From the NCBI RefSeq assembly GCF_019175385.1, contig NC_083340.1:14272336-14336335 (forward strand): a stretch of 64,000 bases of DNA, given 5' to 3'. Positions 49,218 through 58,856 of this stretch are shown here, one piece after another. The DNA is from Lycium barbarum (lineage: Eukaryota > Streptophyta > Magnoliopsida > Solanales > Solanaceae). The stretch's first letter is position 1; each line of letters begins with the position of its first letter. The translations under genes and the position numbers were made by a program. The notes below the pieces were generated by a model. It saw only the letters and a list, made by a program, of their open reading frames with translations, was not told where the DNA came from and ran no database searches.

Positions 49218-50899
49218 TAAGGTTTTGAACACCCCTAACCTTAGTTGTTCACTGTTTGGATGAATAGAAATGAAGTGAATTATAAATATAGCAGCTACTA
49301 GTTCCCAAAAAACGTCAAATATAATTCAGCCATGGAAGCACAATGCTCACAAAATGGATCCCAACCTTGAAGTTGCGTAAAATTTAATTTCCAAATGCAA
49401 ATCGATAGAGCATCTGTAAGTATAGAGACCTCTCTAGATAAGGAAATATTTACTTTTATTCCGACTCTGGACACATTTCAGAAAAGAAAAGAAAAGTACT
49501 CCAAAACTAAAATCGCAGTTAAAAGTTCTATACACATTCATCAAGAAAGACATCTATGCACATTTTATTTTTGAAAAATTTAACAATAGTACATAAATTC
49601 ATATCAAGTTCATGTATAATCTTTAAATCACTGATCTGCCTCTGTTAGGAGCACATAATCCAGAAAAAAAAGGGCATTTCAGAAACAAAAACTCTCATAA
49701 ATAACGAAACTCAAGATAAATGATATGCTTAACTTGAAAGTTGAAACAAATCCTAGAAAAGGACATTTCTTTTCCCACATGTTGATTTTGCTTCAACTAC
49801 TAAAACACAAGAAAATTTGCAGCACCATATTATTGAAATGCACTGGAACAGAAACCAAAAGGACAACTACAGGTGAATAAGAATTTTGCATAGACCAACC
49901 TGATCTTTTTTGAGAATGGTAACAGAGACCAACTTGATATTGGGCGCATTTACTTCTTATTTCTGGACAGCTATAACGACAGAATACATATGTCTTAGAG
50001 TTTATTTACTTCTAACAAGGGCATAACCAGAGAAACATGAAGGGAAAAAATAACAATGAAAGTGTATTTTTTTTTTTCAATCTCTACTAAGATATAGCTT
50101 ATAATTTAAATGTAGATGAGTTGCGCAATCACAGAAGTCATCTTCTTTTATGTATAAATTATGGTGGGATATTACCAAGAACATGAATAAAGTACTTTGC
50201 GCTCCCATTAGAATAAGGTAGTATTAAAGAAAGCCCCACTTTTATGGCTGTATGTATAACACTATATTTGATCAGATGGTTTTCCACGTTCTTTACTTCA
50301 TCTTGCATTGGTAAATACAATATCTTACTAGTCTGTATTTAAATTCCGAAAAGGCTAGAACATGTTCACCCCTTTTTCAGCTGCACATTGAATTATTTAT
50401 TTGTTCATATTGTCATTATAAGGGGGAAAAAATTCTTGCAAAATACATAGAGGTTATAACAATATATAGGTTCGTGTGTTGGCGTCTCGTCTGTCTTTTA
50501 TAAATATGTACTTCAGCAATTTTAACAAGGAGTTGTTTATTATTAGCTAATTACTCAATTGCATTTAGGTATTGGTAGAGTTAATGTAATTAGGTATTTC
50601 TTTTGCATCAGAAGCTTGTTTATACACATAGTAAATATAACGTTTGGTTGCAACATCTATGCTCATCCTCAATACCTCTCTTTCAAAAGTGCTCAAGAGG
50701 ATAAACCCAAAATTGGTTTGGATTCTCTTGCATCAACTGGATTGGTGACTATAACTACAACTGATGTTGTTAATACTTAACAACAAACTCTAGGATTCTT
50801 AGCCTACCAAACAAATACATCAAACTCCAAATGGGTACGTGATAATATACTGATAAAACATGACCAAAATTGGAAAAAAGAATAACAATAAGTAAAAAA

Positions 50900-51760
50900 A
50901 CGCACCTTTTCAATAGTGGCAGTTTGAAGATTAGCAGGGAACTATTGTTGTTGGGCTTGAAGACAAGAAAAAAAATGGGTAAGTTTTTATTGAAGCATGG
51001 AATTCTGGGAAGCCGACAATGGCACATTGGGTTCACTGTTTGCCCGTTTCAGGATTGATTATCTCAGCTTATCCATGGCTTTTTCTTGATTCCGCTTTTT
51101 CATCACATTATTATGGGTAGAAAAGTTAGGTTTTGGGAAGTATTTTGAAGGCATTTGAAAGATAACTGATGTGTTCAGAGATCTTCCAATCTCTCTAACA
51201 GGTGCAGTTAAACTTCGTACCCACCAACTAGAAATCTTGAACCTATCACTTATTACTATTTACAATGAAAAATACTAACTTTAATCCCAGAACCCATTTT
51301 TCCAGCAGATCCACATGATCAATTTTGTCCAATTATTTACCAAACACAACAAATACAGACACAAAAACCTTAGGGAAGGGTTTCAATTTGAATCATCTAA
51401 GAGGTAACCCCTCCCCAAATTAACTCTCCAATTTCATATTCAAACAACAACAACAACATATGCAATGTAATCCCACAGGTGGGGTCCAATTTTATACTCA
51501 TTTTTCAAAAAAAAAAAAAATAATGAGTGCAGTAAAACTAAAATTTACACCCAAAAATACCAGATTTACATGAAAAAATCACTTACCCAAGTATGAGGAG
51601 GATGATCTGGAACAGTATGACAGCAAGAAAGAAAATGGGTAAGTTTTTGTTGAAGAATTGAATTCTGGGTAGCCGTCAATGACACATTTGGTCACTGCTT
51701 GCAAGTTTCAAGATTGCTCAAGAAGCTTGCCCTAGCGCACCTTCACGATCCTTCTTGAGA
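50900..51760. repeat. Diverged internal duplication in CACTA right half
   Basis: The block 'atgggtaagtttttattgaa...gaattctgggaagccg..aatggcacat' (about 50973-51055) recurs with changes at about 51635-51715 ('atgggtaagtttttgttgaa...'). Fragments of a once-coding or structural subrepeat; no protein recognised. Confidence 0.7.
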
Positions 51761-52998
51761 AGGCTCTCTTCTACTATGATTGGCAGCACTAGGGCAGAGT
51801 CCGATGAGTAGAGACCAGGGAAGAGATGCGATTTTTGTTTTGAAATAGAGAGCTTTTTTTAATTTGTAGAATTTTTTATTTCAGTGTACTAGGTTTGGCA
51901 CCTGTTTTTTGGTAAAAATAAAAGTTTTAATTACAGTACAATTCTTTTGGTGCCTGGTTTTTGATAAAGTAATATTTTAGTATTGGATTTGGCAGCCCTT
52001 TCTCCCGCTCAAGGCCCTCAATTGATATTTGGGACCAGTTACTAATTTCTTCAGGGACTAGATTTAGTATCTTCACAAAAAAATATAGAATTAGTGATCG
52101 GAATAAAATCTCGTCCCAATACATGTACTTTTAGAGACGGGATTATTAACTCGTCCCTAAATGTTGGTCTTAGATAAGACTTTTTCTTGTAGTGTTAACT
52201 GATTGTAAATTATTCTCCCTGATAATTTAAATTTTCAATAATAAAAGAAAATATTTAGTATTTTTATTTTCTTGGAGGTGAACTTGTAATGTTTTGATTG
52301 TATTTAAGTTTTACAAATAAGTGGATTACAATTAATGTAAACATTTTATATTTTAGAAAGCATATATACAACTAATTGTAAAAGTGTTTTCATTTTTGCG
52401 ACGTCGTTATCCAACATGATTTTTTTTCTTGAGAAAATTTATCCAAATATTCTACCAATAAACCAATCTCGTTCTAAACCGAAAATAATAATTACATGCA
52501 TCATGGATTTATATAACATCTCATGTGTTTCAATTATGTCCAAACACTTCTATTCAGTAAAATATTTAACTTCCGACTTTGAACAATAGAAAAATATCAA
52601 AATAGTTCAAAAGATGTTGATATAACAAAGAAAATTAGCTTATAGCATACTTAAAGTTTGAACGATTATAGTGTTTTATTCTTATAGCTTGAAATATTAT
52701 TTGAATATTTCTATTTTATTATTAAAACTTGAACAAGAATTTTGGAGTATCTAAAAATTGTGTCTAGGTAATGAGTTTTATAATTTATATATGGGTTAAG
52801 GGGTTTTATGTCTAAAAATGGGTTAATTTACTTTATTGGAAACAAGGACATAGTTTGATGACCTTATTGTCCGAAAAAATTCAAAAGTTACCTTAGTAGA
52901 ACTTTTCTATAAGTTTAGTGACCATTTGAGGAATTAACTCCACAAATGTCATGTCATGTTTACAATCACAAGTTCAAAAGTCTTATAGCTAATATATA

Positions 52999-53215
52999 CT
53001 CCCTCTGACCCAAAAAGATTGTTCTCCTTTCCTTTTTTGTCTGTCTAAAAAAGATTGTTCCTTTTCTATATTTAGAAATAATTTAACTTTATGAGATGAT
53101 TTATAGTCACACAAATATCTAAGACTTGTTTTGGACTACACATTTCAAAAATTTTCATTTATTTCTTAAACTTTGTGCAAGTCAAAAAAAGATAATCTTT
53201 TTGGGACGGAGGAAG
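52999..53215. mobile_element. Stowaway MITE (TA duplication), unit D only
   Basis: Begins CTCCCTCTGACCCAAAAAG and ends with the inverse CTTTTTGGGACGGAGGAAG; TA on both sides (52997-52998, 53216-53217). Absent at the same place in unit C (near 39997), which confirms the insertion boundary and places it after the C-D duplication or lost in C. Confidence 0.85.
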
Positions 53216-53500
53216 TAAAATGTTTCATTCTCTCTTAAATTTATATCACATTTATTTTCTCCTTGCGCAACCTCCCGTACTTGAAGGAGCTAAATTAATG
53301 GCTTCCCCTAGCTAGGCTTTCTGGCCAAAAGTAAATGAAGTTAATTCCCTCTTACCCAAGATCTACATAAAAAATATTGGTCCTTCGAAAGTGGAATTCG
53401 TAACTGGAATTGCCATGCCCCAATATTGATCCCTGATGAGGCGGTCGGTGCTCCAAGTTTACAGATTGTCTTTGGAAAACTAAACCATCATATATACTCA

Positions 53501-53882
53501 TGGCTTGTTTGATAAGAGAAAAATGTTCTGCACAAAAAATATTTTTTAGTTTTCGCACTTATTTTCTGATGGAATTTGGCAAGTAAACTGAAATATTGTA
53601 TCAAGATTATTTATATTTAATCTAGGCAAATACTATAAGGGTGGGACGAGGGGTGGTGATCTGGGGAGGGGTGGTAATTCTGATAGGGTATTGGGGGATG
53701 GGGAAGAAACTATTAATTGGAGTGCAATTTATGAAATTTGTTTTCCTTACTTCCGATCAGAGTCATCATTTTTCTGAACTTTAAATAATTTATTTTCTAG
53801 AAAAACTATTTTTTAAAATATTTTGACCAGCTAAATCTTGCAAAATTTGAAAAATAATTTTATTGTCCATACCAAACACACC
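53501..53882. mobile_element. MITE in GRP D 3' region, orthologous to 40401-40792
   Basis: Same element at the equivalent position of unit C, with the right end CATACCAAACACACCCG; the left end is decayed (TGGCTTGTTTGATA). Confidence 0.75.
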
Positions 53883-54367
53883 CGTAGTATATTAATTACT
53901 ATAGCATAAGTTTACCAGAACTTTATTCCATTGTTCTTTGCACGCACAGTATAGTACATCTTCCTGTTGCTCTTTTCTTTCTTTGTTTAGTTATTACTCC
54001 TAAAATAGCACTCTTTATGTCTTTTCACCTGTAATTGTGAGATCATCCAATGTAATAGAAATATTATATAGATATAGCATGCATGCAACGTACAGAGAAC
54101 ATACACAGGAATCTGCCAAACCATTTTATTACATTAATTAAATGCACCAATTTGCAGAAGATATCTTTGTTTAGACATCTTTCTTACATTAAAACTAAAA
54201 GTAAAAACAAGCGTGCACATATATTAAGAGCACTTTTCTAGCTGCAACAATATTAATTTGCTTTCATGAATTAGACCTCCTCTTACCATAATTTGATCAT
54301 GTTATTTTTAATAGTATAGATAAGAGGAAATCCTGTAGTGTTCACAAATTGTGAAGAGAATAAGCTT

Positions 54368-55183
54368 TCAAGGGGCATAGCCGCCACCACCACCATGTCC
54401 GGATCCACCCCCTTCACCACCACCATATCCACCTGCATGTCCACCCCCTTCACTACCGGCATAGGCTCCTCCTCCGCCGGCCCCACCTCCACCGCCTCCA
54501 CCGTATCCTCCAGCTCCATGACCTCCGCCTGCACCGCCACCGGCTCCTTCACCACCTCCGTAGCCGCCACCTGATGCTCCACCAGCTCCCCCTGCTGAAC
54601 CACCTCCGCCACCACCTCCGTGGCCTCCTCCACCACCACCACCGCCTGCTGCCCCACCAGCACCATATCCGCCACCACTTCCTCCTCCTTCACCTGCACC
54701 AGATCCACCTCCATGTGCTCCACCTGCAGCAGAACCACCGCCTCCACCACCACCTCCGTGGCCACCTCCACCACCATATCCACCGCCTGGCGCCCCACCA
54801 GCTCCATATCCGCCACCGCTTCCTCCTCCTTCACCTGCACCGGATCCACCACCATGTGCTCCACCAGCAGCCGCTCCTCCGCCACCACCACCACTGCCAC
54901 CGCCACCTCCACCGCTGTATCCACCTCCCGGTGCCCCACCAGCACCATATCCGCTGCCACCTCCTTCACCGCGACCACTTCCACCGGCATAACCACCATG
55001 GTCACCAGCTACAGCTCCACCTCCACTACCTCCACCCGAACCTCCTCCACCGCCACCGGCATAGGCGCCAACCTTGGCGCCAATACCAACATCAAGATTG
55101 ATGAGGGTTCTTGCAGCTGAACATATTCCTATACTCAATAAAATAAAGAAAACAATGTTAAAAACTCTAGTACTCTTCTCCAT
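54368..55183 (-). CDS. Glycine-rich secreted protein D (cell-wall type GRP)
   Basis: Intronless, 271 aa from the Met equivalent to that of C (here MEKSTRVFNIVFFILL..., Ala-to-Glu at residue 2). Same signal peptide, LINLDVGIGAKVGAYAGG and Gly/Ala/Ser/His blocks as C, with a handful of substitutions (for example AYAGS for AYAGG near the end) and one Gly fewer in a GGGG run. The frame is intact over a highly repetitive sequence, which suggests selection or very recent duplication. Promoter differs: TTTAAATA in place of the TATA box of C (reverse strand, near 55248-55257), and upstream DNA unrelated beyond about 55303. Expression may therefore differ from C (inference). Confidence 0.87.
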   Translation of the reverse strand: MEKSTRVFNIVFFILLSIGICSAARTLINLDVGIGAKVGAYAGGGGGGSGGGSGGGAVAGDHGGYAGGSGRGEGGGSGYGAGGAPGGGYSGGGGGGSGGGGGGAAAGGAHGGGSGAGEGGGSGGGYGAGGAPGGGYGGGGGHGGGGGGGGSAAGGAHGGGSGAGEGGGSGGGYGAGGAAGGGGGGGGHGGGGGGGSAGGAGGASGGGYGGGEGAGGGAGGGHGAGGYGGGGGGGAGGGGAYAGSEGGGHAGGYGGGEGGGSGHGGGGGYAP

Positions 55184-55303
55184 TGGAATACAGTTGAATA
55201 TATCCCTCAACCACGACTTAATATTGATATTGCATGGATTGTAGGCTATTTAAAGATGTTTCGAACGATTAGAAAAGCGCGTCTATGCAAAAAGCATATA
55301 AAA

Positions 55304-56681
55304 TTGCAGCTATTTTAGTCCCTACAAGGTGGTCCATATAATTCACCAACACCATCATAAAATTGGTTTCATTTCATTTCAATTCCCAAGTCTAGTATAC
55401 TTGCTAGTGTGCTTGTGCTGTCTCCCATATTTCATATTGTATACCAAACAAATTTAACATATGATGGCCCTACTTATTCTCTTTATCTTTTTTTATGCTT
55501 CTCGTTGGGCATCCAAATTCAAAACAATTCCCCCTACAATAGATCACTATGTTTCTTGGATATATTTCACTTAGGTAAGTCAATTAGTTTACTTTATTTG
55601 GGTAGAAGCAACTTTTTTTCTCATTTTTAACGTGGATAAAAACAGTTAGTGCTATAACAGAAAGGAAAGAAGAACAATATACTACATTAGGGGTGGACAA
55701 TTACCTTACTTTAAAGGTTTTCTCCCCTCCCTAGCTTTGTGCATTCTCCATTTGAGGTGCATTTGTGAACATATTGTTAAATTTTAATTTGTTTTTGCAG
55801 CAAACTGAGAAGAGGTTGAATCCTATTTGCTAATGTGAAATTAAGAATAAATCAAGTAGAATTTTTTGTTTTTGGGTGGAATATTAAGTATATTAGTTAC
55901 CAAAAAAAAATAAAAAATCAAGTATATTAGCTTTGATTCAGGTTTAGCTAACACAGATCTGTAGCTCTCAACATTAGGGATCAAATTGTGAGGTTCTCTC
56001 CAATCGGCTAATTAGTTACGATTAAAAATAGATCTAGATTGATTTGATTACAAGGATTAGCACATAGATGAGAGAAAGTACCACATTAGATATAAAATAC
56101 GAGATATTGGAATGATTTCGATGACATCCACCAATAATAAGTTTTGCATTTTGAATCGATTATAAGTTTGCTAAATGTAAAATGTGGATGCTTAGGTCAC
56201 TATTTCTGTAGCACACGGCCACACGCTGCTGGCCTGCTTTATGGTATCCACAATCATATAATAGAATATTACATATGAATTTAAGTTCCATTATGCAGGG
56301 TAATTATATATCTTTATTTATTTTGTTATGCTCATTATGTAGAGGATTATCACAAGTGCAGAAAAGCAAAGAAAGACATACCATACATATGTCACTAATT
56401 CTGCTAAAGAGGGAAGATAATCATATTAAACCATAGCGTTCAAGATCAGAGTTTACACCTTAAAGTTACAGTGTCTAAAGCTAAGTATGACCGAAAACTT
56501 AAAATATTGTAGACATCGAAATTTTATGGAACTCTACAAGACGAGTCCAACCCATCTTCTAACTCTAAGGTCCGCTAGGGTTTCTCGGAAGCTACTCTAT
56601 CCTAAACCCTAGCTCACGCCTATACAAGAGGACACATATTTCCTTGAAAAACCATCCTGAAAATTCCATAAATCCCTAGAA
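55304..56681. other. Intergenic upstream of GRP D, no gene seen
   Basis: Contains the distal promoter of D, unrelated to those of A-C. Only short ORFs (at most 73 codons) without recognisable motifs. Confidence 0.6.
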
Positions 56682-56686
56682 TATTC
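56682..56686. repeat. Target-site duplication TATTC (left)
   Basis: Identical to 62920-62924, directly abutting the two ends of the Gypsy element. Confidence 0.9.
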
Positions 56687-57440
56687 TGTTACACCTCGTA
56701 GTTTTGTACGTGAAATTTATTAGGTGTTAGTTATTTAAGTCTAGACGTGGAGCATTTATCTCATGGTTACGAGGGTTTGAGTTCATATAATAAACTATGG
56801 AAGACTCGGGGACCAAGCAAATCAAGGAAAATAAATTTGTCGAAAATTTAAAACAGGATTTTGAGTCAACTTTGGAGGGGTATATCTCCATGTATATTAG
56901 GATTTTTAAGGTGTTTCAAAATCCTAAAATGAAGTTTGTTGAGTCTAGTTTCTAATGCAACGAACCGCTCGTCGATAGGACATTGGAGTAGAGAATTATA
57001 GACGTTACAAACTGAGCTGTCAACGCAGAAACAGTGCTGCTATAGTACCGCTACAGTGCTGCCGCCTCAGCCACTATAAAAAGGGTGAAAACCCCATTTT
57101 ATTCATCAAAAACTCTCTAAAATGTTCCAGAAATTTCAGCAATAAAAGGGGTCTTAAATATCACATAGAAGTAAGGATTTTGAGCAAAATCCAAGCTACG
57201 GAATACTAATCGACGGATAAGGTATGTAAGGTGTTCGTTACCCTTTTTCTTTGGCACGAATCCTACTAGAACATAAAGATGAGCGTTCCATAATAAATCC
57301 ACTCCATTCCCATGCTTTGTATATCAAATCTTAACGTATTGTTATTGGATTGATTCCTCAAATATTATTTTACTCATTGTCGATCATTCCTTTGGACTCT
57401 ATACAAATTCCATAAGCTATTCGGAGACTTCCGACCTTAT

Positions 57441-57600
57441 GTCACTCCGAAAGGCCAAGGTCAGATTATTGATTTCTCATTCAAAAACCAGCCTCAGAAC
57501 ATTGCGCTTTCCTTCCGCATGTCACTCTGAAAGGCCAAGGTCAGATTATTGATTTCTCATTCAAAACCCAGCCTCAGAACATTGCGATGCGGAAGGAAAG
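57441..57600 (+). repeat. 80-bp tandem duplication inside the 5' LTR
   Basis: 'gtcactc(c/t)gaaaggccaagg' starts at 57441 and 57521, and the match continues through 'cagcctcagaacattgcg'. Only the first copy continues into 'ctttccttccgcat'. Confidence 0.9.
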
Positions 57601-57682
57601 CGGAGTCCTGCACAGAAGGTTTCAGGACATTGCGCTTTCCGTCCGCATCGCGAAAGGAAAGCGGAAGGTCTCAGAACCTTGT

Positions 57683-57711
57683 GCTTTTCTTCCGCATCGC
57701 GGAAGAAAAGC
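57683..57711. repeat. Perfect 13-bp inverted repeat in the LTR
   Basis: Arms GCTTTTCTTCCGC and GCGGAAGAAAAGC with a 3-nt loop (ATC). Two similar imperfect inverted repeats precede it (about 57508-57605 and 57629-57663). Confidence 0.9.
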
Positions 57712-57761
57712 GGAATCCTGCACAGTTGTTTTTTTTTGGTCCAGATCAATAATGGTATCTA

Positions 57762-57763
<2 letters not shown>

Positions 57764-57804
<41 letters not shown>
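57764..57804. repeat. (AT)n microsatellite in the 5' LTR
   Basis: About 20 AT units; absent from the 3' LTR because that region is deleted there. Confidence 0.9.
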
Positions 57805-57807
<3 letters not shown>

Positions 57808-58656
57808 ATGCACTATTTTACTACACCGTGCCGCGCTATAGTCGGCCGGGCATGGCGCGTAGATGCGCACACCACTGCAGTGGGCATGTTACGATATTGC
57901 CCCGGACGCGGGAGGCCCGGACGCGGGCTAATGATGATAACACCGAGCCTTAATGGCCGGGCATGATTTTACATATATGACACCGAGCCTTACGGCCAGA
58001 CATGGATACTATCTATTACATACAGATATATATATATATAAGCATACAAATGATTTTATCATGCATTGCATTTTGTGCTACTTCCAAATGTTCGATTTTC
58101 TTTTGCCTATATTAATGTCACATTTTATCTTAATTATGTTATTGCCCTCCTGCCTTACATACTCAGTACTTTTATCCGTACTGACGTCCCATTGCCCGGG
58201 ACGCTGCATTTCGTGCTGCAGGCGCTGACAGATTTATTGAGGAGCAACCGCAGTAGGATCCTCCAGCTTCAGCGGTGCTAGCAAGTACCACTACTCTGGG
58301 CTTGCTACCTTTTGGTATTTTTCTGTTAGTGTAATATATGTTCATACGTATACTCTTAGAGGCTCATGGACATTGTGGGATATGTAATTATTATGTATGG
58401 CCTTGTCGGCCTTGTTTTGGCTTCTTGACATGTTTCTGATAGCCTTGTCGGCTTTACGATATACTTGATGTTGTAGCGACCTTGTCGGTCCGCATATGTA
58501 TATATGTGTTGATTTATCGAATACTTTTATGTTAGCCCTTTTCCGCGAGCAGACGTTCTTGAGTTATGGTATGTGATGTCCAAGTAACAGTTAAGTCATG
58601 TGACTTCGGCCTACGGGCCGGAGCCTGTCATACTCCTCGTCGGGGGTGTGACAAAT

Positions 58657-58668
58657 TGGTATCAGAGC
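58657..58668 (+). other. Primer binding site (tRNA-iMet type)
   Basis: TTGGTATCAGAGC-type sequence three bases after the LTR end, complementary to the 3' end of plant initiator tRNA-Met, the usual primer of plant Gypsy elements. Confidence 0.85.
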
Positions 58669-58856
58669 GGTTCAGTCCTAGGGATGTTCATGAGCCGTGT
58701 CCAGTAGAGTCCTGGTTATCGATATGTCGTGCACCATATCTATAGCTAGGAGGCTACAGGACATTTTGGAAAATACTTTTCTTCATGATCTAGATCGTGC
58801 GATAGAGCCAAGTTAAGAATGCAGCCATCTAATCCTTCCGTGTTTAATTTTCAGTG

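Larger units (their letters stand above)
43512..52194. mobile_element. CACTA (En/Spm-type) element, 8.7 kb, no transposase seen
   Basis: Begins CACTACAAGAAAA and ends TTTTTCTTGTAGTG; the 3-bp repeat TTA flanks it exactly (43509-43511, 52195-52197). Subterminal regions carry the usual motif arrays: 'aacgacggg', 'ggtccctaaaag' (left, 43529-43745) and 'gagacgggattat', 'cgtccctaaa' (right, about 52130-52160). The interior is AT-rich; I find no long ORF and no TnpD/TnpA-like protein. It is therefore probably non-autonomous or internally degraded. A second CACTA-type terminus lies inside at 49217. Confidence 0.85.
43193..52940. mobile_element. MULE-like element with long terminal inverted repeats, host of a CACTA insertion
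   Basis: Left end GAGTCAATTCTACAAATGG and right end (inverse) GAGTTAATTCCTCAAATGG. The arms match over about 190 bp (43193-43384 against 52750-52940), e.g. 'ggacaataaggtcatcaaa' left and its inverse right. Flanking 10-bp repeats CATAAATGTC (43183-43192) and CACAAATGTC (52941-52950) differ at one base. The B-C interval (about 39942-39953) reads through the site uninterrupted. 9-11-bp duplications and long TIRs point to Mutator-type. Without the CACTA insert it is about 1.06 kb and non-coding. Confidence 0.75.
52942..55303. repeat. Segmental duplication unit carrying GRP D
   Basis: Collinear with 39945-42250. Homology stops about 120 bp upstream of the D start codon, shortly after 'gcgcgtctatgcaaaaagca', so D lacks the conserved upstream block of A, B and C. 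Confidence 0.85.
56687..58653 (+). repeat. 5' LTR of the Gypsy element
   Basis: 1967 bp, starts TGTTACACCTCG and ends GGGGGTGTGACA (terminal inverted TGT..ACA). Contains an 80-bp tandem duplication (period from 57441 to 57521), several GC-rich hairpins (57575-57711) and an (AT)n run at 57764-57804. GC-rich 'gaggcccggacgcggg' text near 57911 is typical of Solanaceae Gypsy LTRs. Confidence 0.9.

Noticed and set aside
43740..52150. tRNA, rRNA or organellar insert inside the CACTA element
   Set aside because: No cloverleaf with TTCGANNC-type T arm and no rRNA-like text was recognised on either strand by reading; a tRNAscan would settle it.
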